Below are positions 54,717 to 63,298 of a stretch of 64,000 nt of DNA, piece after piece. Below the pieces are notes generated by a model, which ran no database searches, was not told where the DNA came from, and saw only the letters and a program-made list of their open reading frames with translations. Location: NCBI RefSeq assembly GCF_026343185.1, contig NZ_JAPEMA010000001.1, positions 5,518,001-5,582,000 of the forward strand, given 5' to 3'. How positions within the stretch are numbered: position 1 is the first letter of the stretch; each line of letters opens with the position of its first letter. A program made the translations under genes and the position numbers. This DNA comes from Streptomyces sp. NBC_00091. Lineage in GTDB: Bacteria; Actinomycetota; Actinomycetes; Streptomycetales; Streptomycetaceae.

Positions 54717-55655
54717 TTACGCCAGCGCGCTGAGACCCGGTACGAAGGCCACCGCCAGCGGAAGCGTCGGGACCAGGGCGGCCAGCGCCGTCAGCTGGAG
54801 CCGGCGGGCCGCCGACAGGCGGGGCGTGGGCGACAGCAGGCGCCGTACCCGCTGCGGGACGTGTGCCTCGGCGGTCCCGCAGGGGCCGAAGACGCCCCGG
54901 TCCTCGTTCAGCCCGACCAGCGCCAGGGCGATCGTCAGCCGCCCGTAGCGCCGCGAGGCCACGTCGTCGGCCGCCAGCTCCACCAGCCGGTGCATCTGCG
55001 CCTCGAACGCCGCGAACACCGGCACCTGCGGGAACCCCTGCGCCAGCGCCCGCGAGCAGTGCAGCAGCCAGTCGTGCCGGGCCGCCACGTGCCCCTGCTC
55101 GTGCGCCAGCACCGCGTCGAGCTGGCTGCCCTTGAGCCGGCCCAGCGCCGCAGTGGTCACCACCAGCCGCGGGGCCGTCCCCGGCTGCCACCAGGCCTCC
55201 GGGCGCGGCCCCTCCAGGACCACCAGCCGCGCGGTGGCCGGGTCCTCGCCGGGCAGCAGCGGGGCCCGGACCAGCAGTTCGGCGCCCCGGGCGCGCCGCC
55301 GGGCCCGCGCCCGCAGCACCTCCCGCGCCAGCATCGCGCCGGTCCACAGCCCCCCGCAGGCCAGCGCCAGGGCGGTGCCGGTCGCCCACGGGCCGCCCTC
55401 CGCCCCCAGCGCGTACGCGTCGACCACCCCGTGCGGGGCCGCGGCGAACAGCCGGCCCCGTACCGCCTGCCAGGCGGCGGCCGCGCTCAGCAGCATCGAC
55501 AGCGCCAGACACAGCAGCGTCGCGGCCACCACGCACTGCCACACCCACAGCGCGACGACGGGTTCACGCTCGGGCCACTCGGCCCGGGCCAGCAGGCGGG
55601 GCGCGAGCACTGCGGTCAGTGCGCCGAGCATCAGGAGAGCGGCGGGGACCATCAT
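54717..55655 (-). CDS. M56-family membrane metallopeptidase (BlaR1-like)
   Basis: 312 aa with about four membrane helices. The zinc site is VLAHEQGHVAARHD (HExxH form H-E-Q-G-H), and the third ligand is likely in LVELAADDVASRRYG. It is the peptidase part of a BlaR1-type protein without a penicillin-sensing domain. The usual BlaI-type repressor partner is not in this window. It may be the signal protease of another pathway. Confidence 0.9.
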   Translation of the reverse strand: MMVPAALLMLGALTAVLAPRLLARAEWPEREPVVALWVWQCVVAATLLCLALSMLLSAAAAWQAVRGRLFAAAPHGVVDAYALGAEGGPWATGTALALACGGLWTGAMLAREVLRARARRRARGAELLVRAPLLPGEDPATARLVVLEGPRPEAWWQPGTAPRLVVTTAALGRLKGSQLDAVLAHEQGHVAARHDWLLHCSRALAQGFPQVPVFAAFEAQMHRLVELAADDVASRRYGRLTIALALVGLNEDRGVFGPCGTAEAHVPQRVRRLLSPTPRLSAARRLQLTALAALVPTLPLAVAFVPGLSALA

Positions 55656-55757
55656 GTCCGCCAGCCTATGAGCGCGGGCCTACCTCCCGGTACGGCCGCG
55701 GGGCATTGGTGACGCAGGACACGTCCGGCCGGCGGTCCGAGGCCCCGGCCGCGGGCC

Positions 55758-56324
55758 TCACATGGCCAGCAGCATCGCCAACATCCCTGTCCCCATGGCC
55801 AGTCGGCAGGCCGGAGTCAGGTCGCCGGCGCCCCCGGCAACCCCGGCGCCCCCGCCGCCCTCCGCGCCCGGCGCCGTCCCGGCCGGATGCGACCCGCCGC
55901 CCGCCGTCACCAGCCGGGCCCCGCCGAGCAGCACATAGCCGGCGTAGTAGACGAGCAGCGCCCCCGTCACCGCCGGCAGCCCCGCCCGGCCGTGCCCGTG
56001 CGCGGCGGCCATCGCCAGCGCCATGTACGCCATCGCCAGCGAGCCGACCAGGTGGTGCACGTGGTGCAACCCGCCCCGCAGCAGCCACAGCGCGTGCAGC
56101 GCGGCCCCGCAGCAGAGCGTCAGCAGGACCGGCGGCCCCCAGGGCCCGGTCCCGGCGGGGACGGCCATCGCCGCCATCCCGAAGCCCATCACGGCCTCGC
56201 CGGCGGCCGCCCCGCGCGTGCCCCCGTCGGCTCTGCGCGCCCGCAGCAGGCAGTACGCACCGCTCGCCGCGCACAGCAGGACGAGCATCCAGACGGGAGT
56301 GAGGGGCATCGCGGGTCCGTGCAC
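55758..56324 (-). CDS. DUF5134 membrane protein
   Basis: 188 aa from a GTG at 56324 (GGGAGG eight bases before). About five membrane helices are seen, with histidines in LHHVHHLVGSLAMAYMALAM that could bind a metal. This is the actinobacterial DUF5134 family; no function is known. It lies upstream of the M56 peptidase on the same strand with a gap of about 100 bases. Confidence 0.88.
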   Translation of the reverse strand: MHGPAMPLTPVWMLVLLCAASGAYCLLRARRADGGTRGAAAGEAVMGFGMAAMAVPAGTGPWGPPVLLTLCCGAALHALWLLRGGLHHVHHLVGSLAMAYMALAMAAAHGHGRAGLPAVTGALLVYYAGYVLLGGARLVTAGGGSHPAGTAPGAEGGGGAGVAGGAGDLTPACRLAMGTGMLAMLLAM

Positions 56325-56455
56325 GGCGGAACCTCCCGGTTCGTCGGCGTCAGGGGAAGGGATGCCCTGCTCACGCCGCCCTCACGCCGCCCCGGGTTAG
56401 GCTCTGGGAGCTGCACCCGGCATGTCATATGCCATTGCGATGAACGGAGTGCCCG

Positions 56456-56995
56456 ATGTCGACCGCCCAGCCCGCCGCCCTCAGTTTCCGAAGCGCCGTG
56501 CAGGCGGACGTACCGGAACTGGTGGCACTCGTCGAGTCCGCCTACCGGGGGGACGCCAGCCGGGCCGGCTGGACGACGGAGGCCGACTTCCTGGACGGGC
56601 AGCGCACCGACCCCGAAGGCGTCGGCGCGATCATCGCGGATCCCGACGGCATCCTCCTGGTCGTCGAGCGCGCGGGCGAGGTCGTCGCCTGCTGCCAGCT
56701 CGAACACCGCGGGGACCACGCCTACTTCGGGATGTTCGCCGTGCGCCCCGGGCTCCAGGGCGGTGGCCTCGGCAAGGAGGTCCTGGCCGAGGCCGAGCGC
56801 CGGGCCCGCGCGTCCTGGGGCGCGACGGAGATGCGGATGACCGTGGTGAACGTACGGGAGGAGCTCATCGCCTACTACGTGCGCCGCGGCTACCGGCGCA
56901 CCGGCGAGCTGACCCCCTTCCCCTACGGGAACGAGCGCTTCGGCGTCCCGCTCCGCGACGACCTGGCCTTCGAGCTGCTGGTCAAGGCCCTGTAA
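56456..56995 (+). CDS. GNAT-family N-acetyltransferase
   Basis: 179 aa with GGAG before the ATG. The acetyl-CoA loop is MFAVRPGLQGGGLGKEVLAEAE, and the C-terminal strand-turn RRGYRRTGELTPF is typical. The substrate is unknown. It converges on the GDPD gene with 16 bases between the stops. Confidence 0.9.
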   Translation: MSTAQPAALSFRSAVQADVPELVALVESAYRGDASRAGWTTEADFLDGQRTDPEGVGAIIADPDGILLVVERAGEVVACCQLEHRGDHAYFGMFAVRPGLQGGGLGKEVLAEAERRARASWGATEMRMTVVNVREELIAYYVRRGYRRTGELTPFPYGNERFGVPLRDDLAFELLVKAL

Positions 56996-57011
56996 GAGGC
57001 GCCCCCGCTGC

Positions 57012-57704
57012 TCAGGCGGTGAACCGGCCCGTGCTGCGGATCTCCGGGAAGTCGGTGGCGGCGCCGTCCAGTTGGAGCGCCCGCGCCAGCCGCAGCTGAT
57101 CCAGGGTGTTGACCGTCCAGCCCGTCACCCGCAGCCCCGCCGCGTGCGCCGCCTCCACCGTCTCCAGGGTGAGCCGGCGGATGTCCAGGGCGACGGTCCG
57201 CGCCCCGGCCGCCAGCGCGAGGTCCACGAGGTCCTCGGCGGCCTCCCCCGGTCGCCGCGGATGCAGGGTCGTCCGTACCCCCGGCGCGCGCCGCGCGACC
57301 GCCGCGAGCACCTCGCCGTCGCCGGAGGCCACCTCCACGCGGGAGGTCAGGTCGTGGCGCACGATCAGCTCAGCGAGCGCCGTGGCGGCGGCCCGGTCCT
57401 GGACCGACACCTGGAGCGGGACCCGGACGGCGTCCAGGACCTCCTCCAGGACCGGCACGCGCTCGCCCTGACCGGCGTCCAGCGCGCGCAGCTCGGCCAG
57501 GGTCAGGTCGGCGACGGCGCCCACGCCGTCGGTGGTGCGGTCCACCTCGGCGTCGTGCAGGACGGCGAGGGCGCCGTCCTTGCTGAGGCGGACGTCCAGC
57601 GCGATGACGTCCATCCCGCAGCGTTCGGCGCGGACGAACGACCGCAGGGTGTTCTCCGGCTCGACACCCATGACCCCGCGGTGACCGATGGTGAGGAAAG
57701 TCAA
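57012..57704 (-). CDS. Glycerophosphodiester phosphodiesterase (GDPD)
   Basis: 230 aa. The start is probably a TTG at 57704, since it alone lets the conserved first strand LTFLTIGHRGVMGVEPENT be made with a purine-rich leader before it. GHRG, ENT and VLHDAEVDRTT are the family motifs. The usual E-x-D metal pair appears changed (VIALDVRLSKDG, with A-L-D for E-x-D), so activity is not assured. It would hydrolyse glycerophosphodiesters. Confidence 0.85.
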   Translation of the reverse strand: MTFLTIGHRGVMGVEPENTLRSFVRAERCGMDVIALDVRLSKDGALAVLHDAEVDRTTDGVGAVADLTLAELRALDAGQGERVPVLEEVLDAVRVPLQVSVQDRAAATALAELIVRHDLTSRVEVASGDGEVLAAVARRAPGVRTTLHPRRPGEAAEDLVDLALAAGARTVALDIRRLTLETVEAAHAAGLRVTGWTVNTLDQLRLARALQLDGAATDFPEIRSTGRFTA

Positions 57705-57892
57705 GGTTCTCTCGCTTCCGTCGACGGCGGCTCCCCGCGCGGTCGCGGTGTCCCTACCGGCCGCGCGGTGAGGACGCATGCTAGTGCGCCCCGCGCGCGA
57801 TGGGACCGGTCGTGCAGGGGGTCGCGGAAGCCCTCCGGCCGCTTCCCGCCGGGGCCGTACGGCGCAGGGCGGGCCTCAGCCGCGCGGACACG

Positions 57893-58522
57893 TCACCCGG
57901 GCGTGGGCGCGTCCCCGCCGGCTTGACGCGGGGCCGTCTGCCCGGCCCGCGCCGCGGCCTCCCGGAGGTCGGCCAGCAGGGCCTCGGCCAGCTCCAGCTC
58001 CGCCAGGTGCTGCCGCTCGCTCCAGCGCAGCGCGAGCACCGGGAAGGCCCACTCCGGTACGTCCGCCGCGTGCTCCATGGCCTCCCGTACGGCGGCCAGC
58101 TCGCCCCGGGTCCGCTCGAGGTGGTCGCCCACCATCGCGCGCAGCCGCTCGGGCTCGGCCAGGTGCCCGAGCCAGATCCGCAGCAGCAGCCCGTGCTTGA
58201 GCACCGGCGGCCCGGCCTCCGCGGTGTCCGAGGCCCAGCCGGAGAGGGCTTCGCGCCCCGCGTCGGTGATGGCGTAGCGGCGTTTGGCGCGGACCTCCTC
58301 GGGCCCCGAGCGCGCGGAGGCCGCGTACCCCAGGTCCTCCAGCCGCCGCAGTTCCGCGTAGATCTGGCTGATGGCGGGCGACCAGTAGAAGAAGCGCAGG
58401 GAGGAGTCCGCCCACTTCTTCAGCTCGTACCCGGTGCGCTCCCCGGGGAACGACAGCAGGCCGAGGACCGCCCACGCGGTCGGCGGGAGGTCTTGCTTCT
58501 TCGACGTCTGACTACTAGTCAT
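57893..58522 (-). CDS. PadR-family regulator
   Basis: 209 aa from the ATG at 58522. The winged helix (TAWAVLGLLSFPGERTGYELKKW ... SQIYAELRRLEDLGYA) and the VirR-type C-terminal helices match PadR proteins. It is divergent from the luciferase-like gene, 49 bases away, and a palindrome overlaps its first codons, so it probably represses both. No ribosome binding site is visible, so a leaderless message is likely. Confidence 0.9.
   Translation of the reverse strand: MTSSQTSKKQDLPPTAWAVLGLLSFPGERTGYELKKWADSSLRFFYWSPAISQIYAELRRLEDLGYAASARSGPEEVRAKRRYAITDAGREALSGWASDTAEAGPPVLKHGLLLRIWLGHLAEPERLRAMVGDHLERTRGELAAVREAMEHAADVPEWAFPVLALRWSERQHLAELELAEALLADLREAAARAGQTAPRQAGGDAPTPG
58509..58521. promoter_or_regulatory. 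Possible PadR operator over the start codon
   Basis: TGACTA-C-TAGTCA, a perfect 6-bp inverted repeat covering the first five codons of padR. It lies in the divergent region with the luciferase-like gene. Confidence 0.5.
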
Positions 58523-58571
58523 ATTTCTAATCGAAGTAAGACCGGGCACGGGACGCATCCCTGGAGGCATC

Positions 58572-59717
58572 GTGAAATTCTCCGTGATCTTCGAGGCTCA
58601 GCTGGCCGATCCGACCGTGGAACGGGAACACCAGGTCATCCGTGACTGCGTCGAGCAGGCGGTCCTCGCCGAACGCATGGGATTCGACCGGATCTGGGCC
58701 GTCGAGCACCACTCGTTGAAGTGGTACGCGCACATGAGCGCCCCAGAGATCTTCCTGACCTGGGTCGCGGCCCGGACGAACACCATACGCATCGGCCACG
58801 GCGTCGTGTGCATGCCCTTCAACTTCAACCATCCGGTCCGGGTCGCCGAACGGGCCGCGATGCTCGACCTGCTGTCCGGCGGACGGCTGGACCTGGGCGC
58901 CGGGCGCGGCGGCACGGAGCAGGAGACCTCGCTGTGCGGGGTGGACCGGGAGCGCACCACCGCCGAGGTGGAGGAGGCGCTGCGGATCATCGGGCAGGCC
59001 TGGCAGGAGGAGGAGCTGGAGTACCACGGAGAGCTGCTGGACATCGACCCGCACCCGATCCTGCCGCGCCCGTCCCAGACTCCGCACCCGCCGCTGTTCC
59101 TGGCGTGCAGCCGGGGCGAGACCCTGGTGCAGGCCGCCGAACTGGGCGTCGGCGCCCTGGTGATGGGCTTCGCGGGGCCGGAGTCCATCGCGGGGATGCG
59201 GGCGGTGTACGACGCGGCCGTCGCGGGCCGGGACGGCAGCCGCTTCGTGTCCACGGCCGTCAACGACCACTTCTCGGTGCTCTGCCCGACCATCGTCCTC
59301 GACGATCCGCGGGAGGCCCGCCGGATCGGTATCCGGGGGCAGCGGTTCTTCGCGCAGTCCATCGGGCACTGGTACGGCGGCGCGGGCGTCCCGGACGAGG
59401 CCGTCGTGGCCGGCGCCGACGAGACGGGGGAGATGCGCCGGGCCGCCGAGCAGGTGGTGGCCCGGCTGCACGAGCTGGACATCCCGGTGCGTCCGACCTC
59501 CACGGCCACCTTCAACGCCGACCACGCCTACGGGAGCGCCGACGAGGCCATCGCGTACGTGGAGCGGCTGCGGCGGGCGGGCGCGGACGAGGTGATGTGC
59601 CTGATCCAGATGGGCACCGTGCCGCAGGAGGCCTGCCTGGAGACCCTGCGGCAGTGGGGCGAGAAGGTCATCCCGCACTTCCGGGACGAGCCCAGCGCGG
59701 CCGGGCGGGAGGCCTGA
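58572..59717 (+). CDS. Luciferase-like (LLM) flavin-dependent monooxygenase
   Basis: 381 aa from a GTG at 58572 with GGAGG upstream. The luciferase barrel blocks MGFDRIWAVEHHSLKWYAHMSAPEIFL and LDLLSGGRLDLGAGRGGTEQET are typical of the group of LLM enzymes near LuxA. It needs a separate flavin reductase. Divergent PadR control suggests a phenolic or other aromatic ligand. Substrate unknown. Confidence 0.9.
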   Translation: MKFSVIFEAQLADPTVEREHQVIRDCVEQAVLAERMGFDRIWAVEHHSLKWYAHMSAPEIFLTWVAARTNTIRIGHGVVCMPFNFNHPVRVAERAAMLDLLSGGRLDLGAGRGGTEQETSLCGVDRERTTAEVEEALRIIGQAWQEEELEYHGELLDIDPHPILPRPSQTPHPPLFLACSRGETLVQAAELGVGALVMGFAGPESIAGMRAVYDAAVAGRDGSRFVSTAVNDHFSVLCPTIVLDDPREARRIGIRGQRFFAQSIGHWYGGAGVPDEAVVAGADETGEMRRAAEQVVARLHELDIPVRPTSTATFNADHAYGSADEAIAYVERLRRAGADEVMCLIQMGTVPQEACLETLRQWGEKVIPHFRDEPSAAGREA

Positions 59718-59721
59718 GCCG

Positions 59722-59745
59722 CCGGCGGGGGCCCGGCCCCGCCGG
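59722..59745 (+). terminator. Terminator of the luciferase-like gene
   Basis: CCGGCGGGG (59722-59730) pairs with CCCCGCCGG (59737-59745) around a 6-base loop, five bases after the stop codon. Confidence 0.7.
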
Positions 59746-59906
59746 TCCGCCGGCGGTCTTCCCCGGATTCCCCGCCTTTTCCGGAATGCTCCCGGAGGCA
59801 CACCGGGCTCTTCAACTACTAGGCGGAGTGGTGGATTCCACCGTGAGTTACGGGAAGACTTCCGGTGGAGTGGGGGGTAACACAGGATAATTTCCCGAGT
59901 TACCTC

Positions 59907-59959
59907 TTGAACGGGAGAGCCTCGCATGCATACGCTGTCTTAACGTGAGGTTCTCCCGT
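59907..59959 (+). promoter_or_regulatory. Promoter with flanking inverted repeat for the DUF6421 operon
   Basis: -35 TTGAAC (59907-59912) and -10 TACGCT (59931-59936) with an 18-bp spacer. A long inverted repeat spans it: ACGGGAGAGCCTC (59911-59923) and GAGGTTCTCCCGT (59947-59959), 12 of 13 pairs plus one G-T. It could be an operator or, in RNA, a leader hairpin. The rest of the 254-base gap shows only short palindromes, such as one at 59853-59863. Confidence 0.5.
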
Positions 59960-59971
59960 GGAGGAAGTGAC

Positions 59972-61378
59972 ATGACGGAAACTCTTGTGCCGGGCACCGG
60001 CGGTACCGTGATAACCGCTGGCGCGCGGGTGGTCGACCACCCCGCGTGGCCCGAGCTCAAGGCCGCCGTGGAGGAGATCCGCCCCTGGCAGGCCAAGGAC
60101 GGCTCGATCGACTTCGAGGCCGCGGGCGCCCCCGCCCGCGCCGACGTCGCGTCCGCCGTGGAGCGGGTCACCGGCGCCGTCGAGGCCCTGTCCCCCCTGC
60201 TGCCGCACGCCACCGCGTACCACGCGGCGCTCGTCTCCGACCTGCGCAAGTGGGTCGCCGAGGGCTTCGGGGTCCCGGACTTCCTGGACTCCCTGCTGGC
60301 CTTCCACCCGGCTGCCGAGCGCGCCGACGGGCTCCAGCACCTCGTGGTCTTCCCCATGTACACGCAGAACGGCAACCCGGACCGCAACTTCGAGGCCGTC
60401 GTCCTGAAGATGGTGTGGCCCGAGTGGCTCGCCGAGCTCGAGCGCACCCGGTACGACAACCCGCTCTTCCTCGGCATCACCTTCGAGGACTTCACCCCGG
60501 GCTACGACACCAACTCCGCCGTGCTCTTCCCGGAGACCATCGCCGTCCGCGAGGCCCCCGAGCGCTTCACCTGGGGCGGCATCTTCTGCGACCGCGAGGC
60601 CGCCCGGTACCGCAAGGTCACCGAGGCCGCCGTCGACATCCTCGGCATCGAGCTGCCCGAGGACATCGCCCGCATGGTCGAGGACCAGGGGCGCTGCGAG
60701 AAGGCCTTCGTCCTGTGGGACATGGTCCACGACCGCACCCACAGCCACGGCGACCTGCCCTTCGACCCCTTCATGATCAAGCAGCGCCAGCCGTTCTGGA
60801 TGTACGGCCTGGAGGAGCTGCGCTGCGACCTCACCGCCTTCAAGGAGGCCGTGAAGCTGGAGTCCGAGGGCAACGAGCACGGCCGTGACGTGCAGTACGC
60901 CGTCCTCTTCGACCGGATGTTCCGCTTCCCGGTCTCCGGCGACCGCAACCGCAACTACGACGGCCTCGGCGGCCAGCTGCTCTTCGCGTACCTCCACAAG
61001 CACGACGTCGTGCGCTGGACGGACAACAAGCTGAAGATCGACTGGATGCGTGCCCCGCAGGTCACCAACCAGCTGTGCGCCGAGATCGAGGACCTCTACC
61101 GCGCGGGCATCGACCGCCCGAAGCTGGTCCACTGGTTCAAGGCCTACGAGCTGGTCTCCACCTACCTCGCCCCGCACCCGGGCTCCAAGTGGGCCAAGGG
61201 TCCCGACGCCCTGGACCTGACGCAGCCGCCGCGCAAGCTGGTGGACGACGTGCTTCCGGACGAGTTTCCCCTCAGCATGTTCTACGAGGCCCTCGCCAAG
61301 AAGCTCAAGGGCGTGATCGCCTCCACGAAGGGCATCACGCCCGGGAACGCCGACGACGCCGAGCGGGTCGCCGCGTGA
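59972..61378 (+). CDS. DUF6421 protein (function unknown; zincin-like motif)
   Basis: 468 aa from the ATG at 59972 with GGAGGAAG upstream. No signal peptide or membrane helix. Near residues 250-285 the pattern VHDRTHSHG ... MYGLEELRCDL puts an H-x-x-x-H and a later E-E-L-R-x-D about 24 residues apart. This resembles, with changes, the zinc motifs of M49-type peptidases. It is first in an operon with a short-chain dehydrogenase (27-base gap) and a threonine-aldolase-like enzyme. Its role is unknown. Confidence 0.87.
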   Translation: MTETLVPGTGGTVITAGARVVDHPAWPELKAAVEEIRPWQAKDGSIDFEAAGAPARADVASAVERVTGAVEALSPLLPHATAYHAALVSDLRKWVAEGFGVPDFLDSLLAFHPAAERADGLQHLVVFPMYTQNGNPDRNFEAVVLKMVWPEWLAELERTRYDNPLFLGITFEDFTPGYDTNSAVLFPETIAVREAPERFTWGGIFCDREAARYRKVTEAAVDILGIELPEDIARMVEDQGRCEKAFVLWDMVHDRTHSHGDLPFDPFMIKQRQPFWMYGLEELRCDLTAFKEAVKLESEGNEHGRDVQYAVLFDRMFRFPVSGDRNRNYDGLGGQLLFAYLHKHDVVRWTDNKLKIDWMRAPQVTNQLCAEIEDLYRAGIDRPKLVHWFKAYELVSTYLAPHPGSKWAKGPDALDLTQPPRKLVDDVLPDEFPLSMFYEALAKKLKGVIASTKGITPGNADDAERVAA

Positions 61379-61404
61379 GCGACCGCGCACAGGAGGCTGC
61401 ACAG

Positions 61405-62166
61405 ATGAACGGCTCCGCAAACGGCAACGGGAAGCTGCACGGAGCGGTCGTGGCGGTGGCGGGGGCCGGCGGGCCCGCCGGCCGCGCCACCCTGCTCCGC
61501 CTCGCCGAGGCGGGCGCCGTGGTCGTGGCGTCCGACGCCGACCCGGCACGGCTGGCGGAGGCCGTCGACGCGGCCCGCTACGCCCACGGCGGCGCCACCG
61601 TCACCGGTGACACCGTCGACCTGCTCGACCTGGACGCCACCAAGGCCTGGGCCGACCGGACCGAGAAGGAGTTCGGCCGGGTCGACGGGGTCGTCCACCT
61701 CGTGGGCGGCTGGCGCGGCAGCAAGACCTTCACCGACGTGGACCTCGCGGACTGGGACTTCCTGGAGAAGCTCCTCATCCGCACCGTCCAGCACACCTCG
61801 CTCGCCTTCCACGACGCGCTGCTGCGCAGCGACCGCGGACGCTACGTGCTGATCAGCCAGTCGGGCGCGCACAAGCCGGTCGCCAACAACGCCGCGTACA
61901 ACGCGGGCAAGGCGGCCGCCGAGGCCTGGACCCTGGCCATGGCGGACTCCTTCCGCAAGGCGGGGGGTGAGGACGGCCCGACCGCCGCGGCTGCGATCCT
62001 GGTGATCAAGGCACTGGTGCACGACGCGATGCGCGCCGAGCGTCCCAATGCGAAGTTCGCGGGCTTCACCGACGTCAAGGAGCTGGCCGAGGCCATCGCC
62101 GGCGTCTGGGAGCGGCCCGCCTCCGATGTGAACGGACAGCGTCTGTGGCTCACTCCGCAACCGTGA
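61405..62166 (+). CDS. Short-chain dehydrogenase/reductase
   Basis: 253 aa with AGGAGG before the ATG. The nucleotide fold VVAVAGAGGPAGRATLLRLAEAG, the VHLVGGW strand and the active-site region YVLISQSGAHKPVANNAAYNAGKAAAE (Ser, Tyr-x-x-x-Lys) are complete. NAD(P) reductase of unknown substrate. Its stop overlaps the next GTG start by four bases. Confidence 0.92.
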   Translation: MNGSANGNGKLHGAVVAVAGAGGPAGRATLLRLAEAGAVVVASDADPARLAEAVDAARYAHGGATVTGDTVDLLDLDATKAWADRTEKEFGRVDGVVHLVGGWRGSKTFTDVDLADWDFLEKLLIRTVQHTSLAFHDALLRSDRGRYVLISQSGAHKPVANNAAYNAGKAAAEAWTLAMADSFRKAGGEDGPTAAAAILVIKALVHDAMRAERPNAKFAGFTDVKELAEAIAGVWERPASDVNGQRLWLTPQP

Positions 62167-63224
62167 AGACCGATGCCCGCCGCCACCACGACCCGGCGGT
62201 GCGCGGTTTCGCGAGCGACAACTACGCGGGGGTGCATCCGGAGATCCTGGAGGCCGTCGCGCTGGCCAACGGCGGCCACCAGGTCGCCTACGGCGAGGAC
62301 CAGTACACCGAACACCTGCAGAAGATCATCCGCAGCCACTTCGGACCGTACGCGGAGGCATTCCCGGTCTTCAACGGCACCGGCGCGAACGTCACCGCCC
62401 TCCAGGCGATGACCGACCGCTGGGGCGCCGTGATCTGCGCCAAGAGCGCCCACATCAACGTGGACGAGGGCGGCGCCCCCGAGCGCATGGCGGGCCTCAA
62501 GCTGCTCGCCGTGCCCACCCCGGACGGCAAGCTCACTCCCGAGCTGATCGACCAGGAGGCCTGGGGCTTCGAGGACGAGCACCGGGCGATGCCCCAGGTC
62601 GTCTCGATCACCCAGAACACCGAGCTCGGTACGGTCTACACCCCGGACGAGATCAGGGCCATCTGCGAGCACGCCCACGGCCTCGGCATGAAGGTGCACC
62701 TCGACGGTGCCCGGATAGCCAACGCCGCGGCCTCGCTCGACGTGCCGATGCGTACCTTCACCAACGCGGTGGGGGTGGACGTGCTCTCGTACGGCGGCAC
62801 CAAGAACGGCATGATGTTCGGCGAGGCCGTGGTCGTGGTGAACCCGGACGCGGTCCGGCAGATGAAGCACATCCGCAAGATGTCGATGCAGCTCGCCTCG
62901 AAGATGCGCTTCGTGTCGGTGCAGCTCGAGGCCCTGCTGGCGAAGGACCTGTGGCTGCGCAACGCCCGCCAGGCCAACGCGATGGCGCAGCGGCTCGCGG
63001 CGGGCGTGCGCGAGACCGACGGGGTGGAGATCCTCTACCCGGTGCAGGCCAACGCCGTCTTCGCGAAGCTGCCGCACGAGGTGTCGCGGCGGCTCCAGCA
63101 GCGCTACCGCTTCTACTTCTGGGACGAGGCCGCCGGCCACGTCCGCTGGATGTGCGGTTTCGACACCAAGGAAGAGGACGTGGACGGCTTCCTCCAGGCC
63201 CTCAAGGAGGAGCTGGCGCGCTAG
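62163..63224 (+). CDS. Threonine-aldolase / beta-eliminating lyase family PLP enzyme
   Basis: 353 aa from the GTG at 62163, favoured by the GTGA overlap with the dehydrogenase; a GTG at 62145 would add six residues. The fold-type I PLP protein shows FASDNYAGVHPEILEAVALAN, PVFNGTGANVTALQ, MKVHLDGARIANAAAS and the PLP lysine in SYGGTKNGMMFGEAVV. These fit low-specificity L-threonine aldolase, which splits threonine to glycine and acetaldehyde. A 19-bp hairpin follows the gene. Confidence 0.9.
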   Translation: MKTDARRHHDPAVRGFASDNYAGVHPEILEAVALANGGHQVAYGEDQYTEHLQKIIRSHFGPYAEAFPVFNGTGANVTALQAMTDRWGAVICAKSAHINVDEGGAPERMAGLKLLAVPTPDGKLTPELIDQEAWGFEDEHRAMPQVVSITQNTELGTVYTPDEIRAICEHAHGLGMKVHLDGARIANAAASLDVPMRTFTNAVGVDVLSYGGTKNGMMFGEAVVVVNPDAVRQMKHIRKMSMQLASKMRFVSVQLEALLAKDLWLRNARQANAMAQRLAAGVRETDGVEILYPVQANAVFAKLPHEVSRRLQQRYRFYFWDEAAGHVRWMCGFDTKEEDVDGFLQALKEELAR

Positions 63225-63252
63225 CCGGCCCTCCGCCCAGAAGTGAATAGAT

Positions 63253-63294
63253 ATGCCTCCGGCCGTAGATCTATTGATCTACGGTCGGAGGCAT
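63253..63294. terminator. 19-bp hairpin, terminator and possible translational switch
   Basis: Positions 63253-63271 pair with 63276-63294 (one G-T pair, all others Watson-Crick) around a TATT loop. It follows the aldolase stop by 28 bases. Its 3' arm contains GGAGG (63287-63291), the best ribosome binding site of the next gene, so the structure could hide that site. Confidence 0.75.
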
Positions 63295-63298
63295 GCCT

